A stretch of 64,000 nucleotides of DNA from an uncultured Ruegeria sp. (lineage in GTDB: Bacteria; Pseudomonadota; Alphaproteobacteria; Rhodobacterales; Rhodobacteraceae): positions 62,001-126,000 of the forward strand of contig NZ_CANMFF010000006.1 in assembly GCF_947497005.1 (NCBI RefSeq). The letters are read 5' to 3'. This document shows positions 28,367 through 37,903 of this stretch, piece after piece. Position numbers and translations under genes: made by a program. Under the pieces are notes generated by a model. That model was not told the origin of the DNA, ran no database searches, and saw only the letters and a program-made list of their open reading frames with translations. Within the stretch, counting starts at the first letter, position 1; every line of letters starts with the position of its first letter.

Positions 28367-29176
28367 ATGTCCGATCCTTATTCTGATCTGGCCGCACAGG
28401 ATACGGCGCTTCAGGAACGCATTGCCGATGCAATCGACGCAAGGTGTCAGGATTCTGCGCAGATGGAAATACGATCCGGTTACCTGTCAGACTTCAATTT
28501 GGCGCAAGATGCATTCGCAGTCGAGTTGGGATCAGGCACAGGCTACATCACACAGGAATTGGTGACATTGGCCGGGGCAAGCTCGGCTTTGGGGATTGAG
28601 CCCTCTCCGATCATGGTGGAACGCGCGAATGAGACTTTCGCGGCGGATCATCGGCTTCGTTTCGACGTAGGTGACGCCAAGGAAACCGGGCTTGCAGACG
28701 ACTCTGTCGATCTTGTGGTCGCGCATACTCTGCTGTGTCACGTTCCCGGTCCGGAGGATGTAATCTCCGAGGTTTATCGCATTTTGAAGCCCGGCGGAGT
28801 TTTTGCGATTTGCGATGGTGACTATGACACCGCGACGGCTCAGATCGCCGATTTTGACCCTCTGGATCAACTCGTTCGGTTCATGATCAACCAGAATGTC
28901 ACCAACCTATGGATCATGCGACAAATCGGTGGCCTTCTGACTCGTTCCGGGTTCGAACTGGGCCGTCGAAGGGGCCATGGCTATGTGGCAGAGGGTGACG
29001 CCACCTATTTTCTGACGGTCATTGATCGGGGCGCGGACCGGATGGCCGAGACAGGCGTCCTTCAGGCTACAACCGCAGAAGCTCTTAAGGCCGAAGCGCA
29101 CGCGCGCGTGTCGCAAAACCGGTTCTTTGGCTACATGTCGTATGTCAGTCAAATTGCGCGTAAACCTGCGGGCTGA
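28367..29176 (+). CDS. Class I SAM-dependent methyltransferase
   Basis: A 269-residue methyltransferase of the UbiE/Methyltransf_11 type. Motif I is ELGSGTGYITQE (about residue 46), the acidic residue after strand 2 is in LGIEPSPIMVERA, and motif III/IV is DDSVDLVVAHTLLCHVPGPE with LKPGGVFAICD after it. The acceptor is unknown and nothing nearby fixes it. GCAGGAGGCGC precedes the ATG at 28367. Confidence 0.88.
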   Translation: MSDPYSDLAAQDTALQERIADAIDARCQDSAQMEIRSGYLSDFNLAQDAFAVELGSGTGYITQELVTLAGASSALGIEPSPIMVERANETFAADHRLRFDVGDAKETGLADDSVDLVVAHTLLCHVPGPEDVISEVYRILKPGGVFAICDGDYDTATAQIADFDPLDQLVRFMINQNVTNLWIMRQIGGLLTRSGFELGRRRGHGYVAEGDATYFLTVIDRGADRMAETGVLQATTAEALKAEAHARVSQNRFFGYMSYVSQIARKPAG

Positions 29177-30099
29177 TCTGCTTACCAGGCAATAGCGGAC
29201 TCACCCAGAACGGAACGGTTTGCGGTGATACCCAGACCCGGACGCATTCGGTACGACGGCACCCCCATCTTGTGCTGGCGCATCGCACTTAACGGCTTTG
29301 AGTGTGACCATGTCACGGCGATCCAGAATGCAGCGGAAAGAACGCTCGGGCCTTGTAGCCCTCAGACGAGCGATCCCGCCAAAAGCAATCGTCGAACCGA
29401 CGGTGTCCTGCCCGCAGATCGTCAACCCTGCTGATCCCGTCCGCAATATCCTGCGCTACGATCTGGCTCGAACAGTATGCAATGGATGTCGTCATAATTT
29501 ACATACCGGTTGAGCCTTTGCGCCTCTTTGAAGCTGATTTTCTGGAAGTTCATACCGGAAGGCTACACATTGACGGCTTGCGGCTTCGGCTGGTGCTTAT
29601 GTTCCGAATTCCGGGCCAGATACAGAAATCCGGGTTGGAATACACTGCGGCTTGGGCCGGCCCAGGCGTCCAGCGAATTATTCAGGGTCATCGTATAACG
29701 CCGGATGCGGCTGATACTGGTGCTGTCGTGCAGCTCGTGAAGGTGCGCCACAGCGTGCCAGGAAGCACCCGAAGCCCATTCGATTTGTCCAGAAAACAAC
29801 ATTCGACCATCCCTGTTCAGTCAAATGGTTACGGATCGAGCACTCGGTCACGCCTCTGTCGTTGATGGTGGCCTTAGCGTCAGCACGCGTTTTGCCAGCT
29901 TGTGCATTTTTTAGTCGCGCAAAATTTTTCATGAACGCGGCCCAATCGACATGTCGTCATAATTCGAGATCGTATGAAGCCCGCATACCCCCCAAAAAAT
30001 TGTCGTAACTGATAAACTCCGTGACGGATTACGTCGTGACTATGACCTTCCAGGTGGCTCAAGGTGCATCGACGCACAAAGGGTTAAGGACTCATCCAT
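29177..30099. other. 923-base stretch without an intact gene; possible decayed coding sequence on minus
   Basis: Open frames here are short, overlap one another and lack ribosome sites. On the minus strand several adjoining pieces in different frames look protein-like. One is a 50-residue piece ending PGLGITANRSVLGESAIAW at a stop at 29183. Others contain PGFLYLARNSEHKHQPK (about 29590) and NFQKISFKEAQRLNR (about 29530). This is what a gene broken by several frameshifts would look like, but no family was recognised. No IS ends or direct repeats were found at the borders. Confidence 0.35.
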
Positions 30100-31350
30100 A
30101 TGCGGTATTCGGCACTCGCGATTATGCGGCAGGTTCTGAACGGGCACCGGGGCTGGACGCCGGCGTGGCGCGATCCCGAGCCGCAATCGAACTATGATTT
30201 CATTGTAATCGGCGGCGGCGGTCACGGCCTGGCGACGGCATACTATCTGGCCAGTGAGCACAAAGCCGCCAGAGTTGCCGTTCTGGAAAAGGGCTGGATC
30301 GGCGGCGGCAATGTCGGTCGTAACACGACGATTATCCGCGCCAATTACATGCTGGATGGCAATCAGCCTTTCTATGAGCTGTCGCTGAAGCTGTGGGAGA
30401 ACCTGGAGCAGGACCTGAACTACAATGCGATGGTCAGTCAGCGCGGCATTCTGAATCTGTGTCACACGGATGCGCAGCGTGACGCCTATCGCCGCCGCGG
30501 CAATGCGATGATGTTCACTGGGTCCGGTGCTGAATTGCTGGATACCGAAGGCGTTCGGGCGATGTATCCGTACCTCAACTTTGACGACGCCCGCTTTCCG
30601 ATCAAAGGTGGTCTGTTACATCGCCGGGGTGGAACGGCACGACATGACGGGGTCGCCTGGGGCTATGCCCGCGCTGCGGATCAAAGAGGCGTCGACATCA
30701 TCCAGAATTGCGAAGTCAAAGGCTTCCGTATCGAAAACGGCAAGGTTCTGGGCGTTGAAACCACGCGTGGCTACATCGGCGCCAAAAAGGTTGGCGTTGC
30801 GGTTGCTGGTTCTTCGGGTCGCGTGATGGCCCAGGCCGGGATGCGCCTGCCGATTGAAAGCCACGTGCTGCAAGCTTTTGTGTCAGAAGGGTTGAAACCG
30901 GTCCTGGACGGTGTGATCACATATGGCGCCGGACATTTCTATGTCAGCCAGTCGGACAAGGGCGGTCTGGTCTTTGGCGGCGATATCGACGGCTACAACA
31001 CCTATGCACAACGCGGCAACTTGCCGGTGGTCGAGGACGTGGCCGAAGGCGGCATGTCCCTGATGCCGATGATCGGTCGCGCGCGCCTGCTGCGGATGTG
31101 GGGCGGGGTGATGGACATGTCGATGGACGGCTCGCCGTTCATTGATCGCACCGGCATTGACGGGCTCTTTTTCAACGGTGGCTGGTGCTATGGCGGCTTC
31201 AAGGCAACGCCTGCTTCGGGTTTTTGTTTTGCACATCTGATGGCCACGGAGCGCCCACATGAGGTTGCAACCGCTTTTCGACTGGACCGGTTCAAAACCG
31301 GGCGGATGATCGACGAAAAAGGCATGGGCGCACAGCCCAACCTGCACTGA
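30100..31350 (+). CDS. soxB: Sarcosine oxidase subunit beta
   Basis: A 416-residue flavoprotein, the catalytic subunit of heterotetrameric sarcosine oxidase, which oxidises sarcosine to glycine with transfer of a one-carbon unit to tetrahydrofolate. It starts with the family leader RYSALAIMRQVLNGHRGW. The FAD dinucleotide fold is FIVIGGGGHGLATAYYLA, and the C-terminus has FNGGWCYGGFKATPASG. First gene of soxBDAG, with subunit delta 12 bases downstream. Confidence 0.95.
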   Translation: MRYSALAIMRQVLNGHRGWTPAWRDPEPQSNYDFIVIGGGGHGLATAYYLASEHKAARVAVLEKGWIGGGNVGRNTTIIRANYMLDGNQPFYELSLKLWENLEQDLNYNAMVSQRGILNLCHTDAQRDAYRRRGNAMMFTGSGAELLDTEGVRAMYPYLNFDDARFPIKGGLLHRRGGTARHDGVAWGYARAADQRGVDIIQNCEVKGFRIENGKVLGVETTRGYIGAKKVGVAVAGSSGRVMAQAGMRLPIESHVLQAFVSEGLKPVLDGVITYGAGHFYVSQSDKGGLVFGGDIDGYNTYAQRGNLPVVEDVAEGGMSLMPMIGRARLLRMWGGVMDMSMDGSPFIDRTGIDGLFFNGGWCYGGFKATPASGFCFAHLMATERPHEVATAFRLDRFKTGRMIDEKGMGAQPNLH

Positions 31351-31362
31351 GGAGGCCCGGAC

Positions 31363-31650
31363 ATGATTATCAATCACCCATTGCTTGGCCCGCGTGACAC
31401 ATCCGAATTCACCTATCTGGGCGACGCGAGCCTGATCAATCGACCCGACTGGCAATCCGACACGGCCGCACCAGAGTTTCACGACTATCTCTACCTGCGC
31501 GACAACCCCGCAGGCACCCATCGTGAGTTGTGGTTCCACGAGCAGGGTGACCGCTCGTGGCTGGTGGTGACGCGCAACACGCTGACCCACGAAATTCTGG
31601 CAACGGAATTGGCGCGGGATGTAGCCCGCAAGACAGGACGGGGAAAATGA
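31363..31650 (+). CDS. soxD: Sarcosine oxidase subunit delta, lacking zinc cysteines
   Basis: A 95-residue small subunit recognised by SEFTYLGDAS, ELWFHEQGDRSWLVVTRNT and its place in the operon. Classic delta subunits bind zinc through an N-terminal CPxCG and a Cys in GCR. Here these read HPLLG (residues 5-9) and GDR, so the three cysteines are missing. Only the His of WFHEQG remains. The protein is probably a zinc-free variant. GAGGAGG precedes the ATG, and the TGA overlaps the soxA start. Confidence 0.9.
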   Translation: MIINHPLLGPRDTSEFTYLGDASLINRPDWQSDTAAPEFHDYLYLRDNPAGTHRELWFHEQGDRSWLVVTRNTLTHEILATELARDVARKTGRGK

Positions 31651-34601
31651 CCCAGAACAATCGTTTGCAAGGCGGTCTGATCGACCGCTCCAAAAAGCTG
31701 CGCTTTACCTTCGATGGCAAATCCTACGAAGGCTATCAGGGCGACACGCTGGCTTCGGCGCTAATGGCCAACGACGTACGGTTGGTTGGGCGATCGTTCA
31801 AATACCACCGTCCGCGTGGTGTACTGGCCTCGGGCTCGGAAGAGCCCAACGCACTGGTCGAGCTGCGTTCGGGCAACCGGCAGGAGCCCAATACGCGCGC
31901 GACGACGATTGAGCTGTTCGACGGGCTCGAGGCAACATCGCAAAACCGCTGGCCCTCGCTGGCATTCGATGCGCTGTCGATCAATGACCGGTTTTCACCG
32001 TTTCTGACGGCGGGTTTCTACTACAAAACCTTTATGTGGCCCAAGGCATTCTGGGAAAAGCTCTATGAGCCGATGATCCGAAAGGCCGCCGGTTTGGGAA
32101 GACTGAGCCAAGAAGCTGATCCGGACATCTATGACAAAGGCTATCTGCATTGCGACGTGCTGGTCATCGGCGCGGGGCCTTCAGGGCTGATCGCAGCACT
32201 GACCGCTGCACGGTCTGGCGCGCGGGTCATTCTGGCAGATGAAGACAGCCAGATGGGTGGTCGTCTGCTGGCCGATTGCAACAGGTTCGAGGGTGTCTCT
32301 AACGCCGATTGGGTCGCGCAGACGCTGGGCGAGCTGGCGTCCATGGACAACGTGCGCCTGTTGACGCGCACCACGGTGTTCGGTGCCTACGATCATGGTA
32401 TTCACGGCGCGCTCGAACGAGTTTCAGATCACCTGGCGGTGCCGGAAGCAGGTAAACCACGCCAGATCCTGTGGCGCATTTACTCGAAACAATCGGTGCT
32501 GTGTGCGGGGGCTACAGAGCGCCCGATTGCCTTCGAAAACAACGACCGCCCGGGTATTATGCTTGCAGGTGCAATGCGGGCGTATGCCAACCGCTGGGCG
32601 GTGACGCCGGGCAAACGCGTGGCAATCTTCACCAACAACGATGAAGGCCACCGCGCTGCACAAGATCTGATCCAGGCCGGTGTCAAAGTTGTCGCTGTGA
32701 TCGATCCGCGCGGCGACGCACCGCGCATTGCCGAGTGCGAATTGTTGGCAGGTGCGCAAGTCACCGACGCGCAGGGCCGTCTGGGGCTGAAATCAATCAC
32801 CGTGCAGATGGCCGACGGCCAGACCCGACCGATTGAGGTCGGCGGTCTGGGCGTTTCGGGGGGATGGAACCCGAATGTGCAACTGACCTGTCATCAACGC
32901 GGTCGCCCGCAATGGTTCGAGCCGCTTGCAGCCTTTATTCCGCCTGCAGAGATGCCAACAGGAATGGTCGCTGCCGGTGCCGCCGCTGGTAACCTGACCA
33001 GTTTTGGGGCAATCGCCTCGGGCACCAACGCAGCCCTTGCGGCGCTTGACGGGCTGGGAATCAAGGCCTGCCCGGTTGACCTGCCGAAAGGTGAGGATAA
33101 TGCGATCAGTATCATGCCGTTCTGGCACGTGCCCGGCAAGGGCCGCGCCTGGCTGGATTTTCAGAATGACGTGACCGTCAAAGACGTCAAACTGGCCGAA
33201 CAGGAAGGCTTCCGCAGCGTCGAGCACCTGAAACGCTATACCACGCTGGGCATGGCGACAGATCAGGGCAAGACCGCAAATGTCGGCGCGTTGGCCGTGA
33301 TGGCCGAGGTTACCGGCAAGAGCATTCCCGAAACCGGCACAACCATCTTCCGACCACCTTATACGCCGGTGGCGATGGGAGCCTGGGCCGGGCGTTCGGT
33401 TGGCAAAGAGTTCAAACCCACCCGACTGACCCCCAGCCACCAATGGGCCGAAGAACAGGGCGCAGTGTTCGTCGAGGTAGGTCCTTGGCTACGCGCACAA
33501 TGGTTCCCCAAGGCAGGTGAGACCCATTGGCGCGAGTCTGTTGACCGTGAGGTTCTGGCAGTGCGCAGTGGTGTCGGCGTCTGCGACGTGACCACGCTTG
33601 GCAAAATCGACGTGCAGGGCGCGGATGCGGCAGTGTTCCTCAACAAGATCTATTGCAACGGCTTTGCCAAACTACCAGTGGGCAAGACCCGCTATGGCCT
33701 GATGCTGCGCGAAGACGGTATTGCCATGGATGACGGTACTGCCGCCCGCCTGGCCGAAGATAACTTTGTGGTCACCACAACAACCGCCAACGCGGTTGGT
33801 GTCTATCGCCACATGGAATTTGTGCATCAGTGCCTGTTCCCGGACATGGATGTGCAGATGATCTCGACCACAGACGCGTGGGCACAATATGCAATTGCGG
33901 GTCCGAAATCGCGTGAGTTGTTACAGAAGATCGTCGATGACAATATTGACATAAGCAATGAGGGTTTCCCCTTCATGGCATGCGGAGAGGTCACTATTGC
34001 GAATGGCATCCCCGCACGGCTGTTCCGTATCTCGTTCTCGGGCGAGTTGGCCTATGAATTGGCCGTTCCCACCCGGTACGGCGACGCGCTGATCCGACAT
34101 TTGATGGAGGTTGGGAAGCCTATGGGTATTACCCCATATGGAACCGAAGCGCTTGGCGTGCTCAGAATAGAAAAGGGTCATGCGACCGGCAATGAACTGA
34201 ACGGCACCACCAGCGCCCATAACCTGGGAATGGGGCGTATGGTCTCGACCAAGAAAGACAGCATCGGTTCAACGCTCAGTGCGCGTGAGGCTCTATCGGA
34301 CCCCGATGGTCTGTCACTGGTCGGCATCCAGCCGGTTAACAATACCGAAATCGTGTTGGCAGGTGGTCACGTTTTTGACGAGAATGCCCAGCACCTGCCG
34401 GAAAACGATCTGGGTTATGTAACCTCAGCAGCCTATTCGCCCAATTTGTCCAGCAGCATCGGACTGGCCTTAGTCAAACGCGGGGCGCAGCGATTGGGAG
34501 AAACCGTACACATCGTCAGTCCGGTGGATGACTCCAACATCAAAGCGACGCTTGTCAGCGCGCATTTCGTTGACCCAGAAGGAGAACGGCTCCGTGCGTG
34601 A
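31647..34601 (+). CDS. soxA: Sarcosine oxidase subunit alpha
   Basis: A 984-residue subunit. The N-terminal region (residues 1-110) is ferredoxin-like (FDGKSYEGYQGDTLASAL). A central NAD-binding Rossmann domain follows (VLVIGAGPSGLIAALTAA). The C-terminal 380 residues are a GcvT-type folate-binding aminomethyltransferase domain (EVGPWLRAQWF, GVLRIEKGHATGNELNG). ATG at 31647 overlaps the soxD stop as ATGA; the longer frame upstream is rejected. It couples the oxidase to 5,10-methylene-tetrahydrofolate formation. Confidence 0.95.
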   Translation: MTQNNRLQGGLIDRSKKLRFTFDGKSYEGYQGDTLASALMANDVRLVGRSFKYHRPRGVLASGSEEPNALVELRSGNRQEPNTRATTIELFDGLEATSQNRWPSLAFDALSINDRFSPFLTAGFYYKTFMWPKAFWEKLYEPMIRKAAGLGRLSQEADPDIYDKGYLHCDVLVIGAGPSGLIAALTAARSGARVILADEDSQMGGRLLADCNRFEGVSNADWVAQTLGELASMDNVRLLTRTTVFGAYDHGIHGALERVSDHLAVPEAGKPRQILWRIYSKQSVLCAGATERPIAFENNDRPGIMLAGAMRAYANRWAVTPGKRVAIFTNNDEGHRAAQDLIQAGVKVVAVIDPRGDAPRIAECELLAGAQVTDAQGRLGLKSITVQMADGQTRPIEVGGLGVSGGWNPNVQLTCHQRGRPQWFEPLAAFIPPAEMPTGMVAAGAAAGNLTSFGAIASGTNAALAALDGLGIKACPVDLPKGEDNAISIMPFWHVPGKGRAWLDFQNDVTVKDVKLAEQEGFRSVEHLKRYTTLGMATDQGKTANVGALAVMAEVTGKSIPETGTTIFRPPYTPVAMGAWAGRSVGKEFKPTRLTPSHQWAEEQGAVFVEVGPWLRAQWFPKAGETHWRESVDREVLAVRSGVGVCDVTTLGKIDVQGADAAVFLNKIYCNGFAKLPVGKTRYGLMLREDGIAMDDGTAARLAEDNFVVTTTTANAVGVYRHMEFVHQCLFPDMDVQMISTTDAWAQYAIAGPKSRELLQKIVDDNIDISNEGFPFMACGEVTIANGIPARLFRISFSGELAYELAVPTRYGDALIRHLMEVGKPMGITPYGTEALGVLRIEKGHATGNELNGTTSAHNLGMGRMVSTKKDSIGSTLSAREALSDPDGLSLVGIQPVNNTEIVLAGGHVFDENAQHLPENDLGYVTSAAYSPNLSSSIGLALVKRGAQRLGETVHIVSPVDDSNIKATLVSAHFVDPEGERLRA

Positions 34602-35157
34602 TTTTGTTGCCAAGACCGCCATTGGTGGCACCGAACCCAAACAGGACGTGGTTGGAACTCTGACCTTTCAGGAACGCGAGGATGTGGCGTTGGCGTCTGT
34701 CTCGGCCCGCCCGGGGCAAGAAGAAGCTCTGAAGACCAAGCTTCACTCCGTTTGTGGAATCGCAGCGCCTGACGCCGGACAGTGGAAAAAGGGTGAAACC
34801 AGCAGTCTGCACTGGCTGGGTCCAGATCAGTACCTGTGCGAAGAGGCCTATACAGGCCCATTGGAGCTGGCCCGGAGAATGGCAACCGAGCTGGATGGCA
34901 TCGCATCCGTCACCGATCAGTCGGACGTGTTCACACGCATCGACATGACCGGGCCGGGTGCCATCGACCTGTTGCAACGCCTGACAGTTCTGGATGTCGA
35001 GCAGATGCAGGCCGGAGCCTTTAACCGCAGTGCTATCCATCACGTGGGATGCCTTTTGCGGTGTAATGAAGCGGGCGCGGATTTCTCGGTCTACGCGCCG
35101 CGCAGCTATGCGATTTCAGTTCACCACGCGCTGATCGAGGTGGCCAAGGCCCTGTGA
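34594..35157 (+). CDS. soxG: Sarcosine oxidase subunit gamma
   Basis: A 187-residue subunit with a GcvT-like fold, recognised by DVFTRIDMTGPGAIDLLQRL and FSVYAPRSYAISVHHAL. The best start is GTG at 34594, preceded by AGAAGGAG and overlapping the soxA stop by 8 bases. An upstream in-frame codon at 34528 has no ribosome site and would give an atypical extension. Last gene of the sox operon. Its 3' end overlaps the tail of the convergent regulator gene by 42 bases. Confidence 0.9.
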   Translation: MRDFVAKTAIGGTEPKQDVVGTLTFQEREDVALASVSARPGQEEALKTKLHSVCGIAAPDAGQWKKGETSSLHWLGPDQYLCEEAYTGPLELARRMATELDGIASVTDQSDVFTRIDMTGPGAIDLLQRLTVLDVEQMQAGAFNRSAIHHVGCLLRCNEAGADFSVYAPRSYAISVHHALIEVAKAL

Positions 35158-36147
35158 CGAGGGTTGGCCAAGGGACAAAGCCGCGTGTCTTGCACCGCGG
35201 CTTCTTTCCTTGCGCTCTTGCGTGGGCGGCAAGCCAAACTCGCGACGATAGTTGCTTGAGAACGAACTGGCGCTGTCATAGCCAACCGACAGCGCGATTT
35301 CCTGCAAGGACTGGTCGGTATAAAGCAGCTTCTGCCGGGCCGCATCCAGCCGCAATCTGCGATAGTACCCTCCGGGACTGATCCCGGTTTCTTTTTTGAA
35401 GTGCCGTTCCAGTTGCCGCATGGACATACCAACAAGTTTCGAGATCTGCTCGATTGAGACCTTGTTCTCGATGTTGTTTGCAAACAACTCAATGGCGCGT
35501 CGAACCGGGCGGGGCAGGCCATTGCGGGTCTGATCTTTGCTATAGCCCGGTAGAACCTGCAAAGTATCTGCATCGCGCAAAGTCGCGTATTGGAACCAGC
35601 AGGCCGTTTCAATGGCAACCGCATCGGACACCTGGTCCGCAATCACACCTAACATGAATTCGAACACCGCCGAGGTCCCGGCAAAAGACATCCGGTTTCG
35701 ATCAATGGTATAGAGCGTATCGCACAAGGTGACCTTGTCGAATTGCTCTTTCAAAGCAGCAGTATAGCAGAAATGAGCACTACAACTGTAACCATCAAAG
35801 AACTTTTCTTCCGCTAACGCAAAGAGCGATCCGCTCACGGATCCGATCCGCGCACCATGGGACAGAAGGCGCCGCAGGGCACCGCCCGACGCTTTGCGAT
35901 CCCGGAAACGCGTCGAGGCCCCAGCAAAGACCAACAGCACGTCCGTCTCGTTCACCTCGGACAATGCCTTGTCGGGATTGATGCTGAGGCGCGAGCTGGA
36001 CATGACCGGTTGACCGTCTTCCGATACGACGGTCCAGCCAAGATCATCCTTACGACTGATTTCGTTGGACACGCGCAGCGGGTCGATGGCCATGGACAGG
36101 GCAGCAACCGGGAAATCGTCGAGACATAAAAAGGTGAAATGGGTCAT
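35116..36147 (-). CDS. GlxA family AraC-type regulator (GbdR/CdhR-like)
   Basis: A 343-residue regulator with an N-terminal DJ-1/PfpI-like domain (residues 1-190) and a C-terminal AraC double helix-turn-helix (SIEQISKLVGMSMRQLERHFKKETG). Proteins of this layout control choline, glycine betaine and carnitine catabolism (GbdR, CdhR), responding to betaine or dimethylglycine. Context fits: sox genes convergent, and Rieske oxygenase, reductase and BCCT transporter nearby. The effector is inferred from context. Confidence 0.88.
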   Translation of the reverse strand: MTHFTFLCLDDFPVAALSMAIDPLRVSNEISRKDDLGWTVVSEDGQPVMSSSRLSINPDKALSEVNETDVLLVFAGASTRFRDRKASGGALRRLLSHGARIGSVSGSLFALAEEKFFDGYSCSAHFCYTAALKEQFDKVTLCDTLYTIDRNRMSFAGTSAVFEFMLGVIADQVSDAVAIETACWFQYATLRDADTLQVLPGYSKDQTRNGLPRPVRRAIELFANNIENKVSIEQISKLVGMSMRQLERHFKKETGISPGGYYRRLRLDAARQKLLYTDQSLQEIALSVGYDSASSFSSNYRREFGLPPTQERKERSRGARHAALSLGQPSSQGLGHLDQRVVN

Positions 36148-36192
36148 GCTTTGTCTCTTTGCCAGCGCAATAACCCAGTTACACTGATTTCG

Positions 36193-36432
36193 TCAGAACG
36201 CCAAACGTTGAGCGCGACCGCGTTCGTAGAGTTTACGGTTCAATTCATCCGCTTCGGGCGCACCGTATTCCAGTGCGAATACGAACGCATGTGTCAGGTA
36301 AAAACAGGCCGCGTCGTGGTCCTTGCGTTGCTCGGCCTGGCTTGCTGCCTCGTGGTACAGTCGGATCAATGTCGGTACATCGTGATCCGCATGGGCCTGC
36401 AGCAGTCGCTTATCGAGTTCTTGCAGGTCCAC
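36193..36432 (-). CDS. Small conserved-looking hypothetical protein, 79 aa
   Basis: A 79-residue, mostly helical, soluble protein (LQELDKRLLQAHADHD, DHDAACFYLTHAFVFALEYG). It has the look of a TPR-like helical hairpin. Start is GTG at 36432, five bases from the AAAGG of the preceding reading frame. Its start lies 2 bases after the stop of a decayed aldehyde dehydrogenase remnant, so it was once coupled to that gene. Function unknown; it belongs to the Rieske oxygenase operon. Confidence 0.7.
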   Translation of the reverse strand: MDLQELDKRLLQAHADHDVPTLIRLYHEAASQAEQRKDHDAACFYLTHAFVFALEYGAPEADELNRKLYERGRAQRLAF

Positions 36433-36434
36433 GG

Positions 36435-36647
36435 TCAGCCTTTCAGCGAAATCGCGGTGTTTTTGATACGCACGTAGTTATACAACGCTTCCAGTCCTTT
36501 TTTGCGCCTGAAACCGGATTTTCCGGCACCACCGAACGGGGGTGGGACTTCACCAGCAAACATTCGCTGTTAAAGACCTGACCCGCCCTCGGCATGTGCG
36601 CCACCAAATGGGACCGGGCCAGACCGTGCTGCAGAAAGTTGCTCATG
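36435..36647 (-). pseudogene. Remnant of an aldehyde dehydrogenase gene (C-terminal end, frameshifted)
   Basis: Two adjoining minus-strand frames together read like the last 70 residues of an aldehyde dehydrogenase. The first piece contains GLARSHLVAHMPRAGQVF, and after a one-base frame change comes EVPPPFGGAGKSGFRRKKG followed by LEALYNYVRIKNTAISL and a stop at 36435. The catalytic domain is absent. The piece starts within the stop codon region of the Rieske oxygenase gene, so an internal deletion removed most of a gene that once lay between the oxygenase and the 79-residue protein. Recognition rests on the PFGG-x-GKSG and GLEAL motifs. Confidence 0.7.
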
Positions 36648-37800
36648 CCTTTTCGCGGGCCTGTTCGATCTGAGTGGCCACCCAATGGTGGAAACAATGC
36701 GTTGGACCATCCATCATCGGCGAGAAACGACCACCATCGAATTTGACGCCGTGACGGCCTTTCTGCATGCCCTCAACCACGAACAAATCTTCTTCGAAAA
36801 CGGTTTTCCAAAGCTGCGCGTTCTTGGCGCGCAACGCTTCGTGCTCGGGCGCGTCTTCGGGCTTTTTGACATAATACAGCTCAATCCGCTCGTTCGACCT
36901 TTCATGGGTGATCGGATCGATGATGAAGGCAAAGCCGTGGTCACGCTGAACGCCCAGCAGAGTGTTCGGATACACAACGATGTATTCCGCACCTTCGATC
37001 CACTGTTCGCTCAGGTTTTGGAAATCATCCAGCTTTTCGCCGTCCTGTCCTTCGAACTGGCGATAGACATGTGTGCCCTGACCCGAATATTTGCCCAGCT
37101 CGTTGATATTGTAGTGGTCCTCCAGACGCGAATAGCTGTTCAGACCCGGGTGAACCCAAGGCAGGTGATAGCTTTCACAGAAGTTCTCGACCGCCAGTTT
37201 CCAGTTCGAATCCAACTCCAAACGGACAGACGCACCTGTGCCGCCGTGATGCATCGGCTGGTCGAAGTCTTTCCAGCGCTCCATCAGCTCGCCATGAACT
37301 TCCTCGAATTCCGGGGCGTTGCCATCGACGTTGACGAAGACAACATCCCGCCAGACATATGCCCGGATACGGACCAGACTCAATTCGGCGAAATCCAGAT
37401 CCTCATGCGTGTTCCGGCCGGGTCCGCCGACATGGGGGGCCGTGCGCAACTCGCCATTCAGGCCATAGCACCAGCTGTGATAAGGGCAACGGATCGCGCC
37501 GCGGATTTTCTGCGGTTTGTCGACCAGAATCATTCCACGATGACGGCAGGTGTTCTGGAATACACCGATCTGGCCGTCACGATCGCGCACCATCAACAGC
37601 GGCGTACCAAGGAAATCGATCGGGTAAGCATCCCCCGCTTCGGGAATGTCTTTGCCGAAACCGATGCCGGACCAGTTTGCAAACAAAACCGCATCCCGTT
37701 CCTCGGCAAAGACCACGGGGTCGACATAATGTTCGTTCGGCAACCCCTTTGCGGTGTTGACTGGGGTCAGAACGGACGAAAGCGATGCGTGCTTGTTCAT
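36643..37800 (-). CDS. Rieske non-heme iron oxygenase alpha subunit (glycine betaine/quaternary amine demethylase type)
   Basis: A 385-residue ring-hydroxylating-oxygenase-type protein. The Rieske ligands are Cys85-x-His87 and Cys105-x2-His108 (CRHRG and CPYHSW). The mononuclear iron segment is ENFCESYHLPWVHPG near residue 205. Relatives demethylate glycine betaine (GbcA), stachydrine or other quaternary amines. The sox genes, GlxA regulator and BCCT transporter nearby favour glycine betaine to dimethylglycine, but specificity is not determined by sequence here. ATG at 37800 is preceded by CAGGAG. Its electron donor is probably the reductase at 38950, across the LysR gene. Confidence 0.85.
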   Translation of the reverse strand: MNKHASLSSVLTPVNTAKGLPNEHYVDPVVFAEERDAVLFANWSGIGFGKDIPEAGDAYPIDFLGTPLLMVRDRDGQIGVFQNTCRHRGMILVDKPQKIRGAIRCPYHSWCYGLNGELRTAPHVGGPGRNTHEDLDFAELSLVRIRAYVWRDVVFVNVDGNAPEFEEVHGELMERWKDFDQPMHHGGTGASVRLELDSNWKLAVENFCESYHLPWVHPGLNSYSRLEDHYNINELGKYSGQGTHVYRQFEGQDGEKLDDFQNLSEQWIEGAEYIVVYPNTLLGVQRDHGFAFIIDPITHERSNERIELYYVKKPEDAPEHEALRAKNAQLWKTVFEEDLFVVEGMQKGRHGVKFDGGRFSPMMDGPTHCFHHWVATQIEQAREKA

Positions 37801-37903
37801 CGGTAACTCCTGAATAATCCGGAATGCGATTGTGTTGCTTCCCATAGGCCGGTTGAGCCCGCTTCATTCAATATGAAAAAACCTAATGGCCAATTGAGGC
37901 AAG

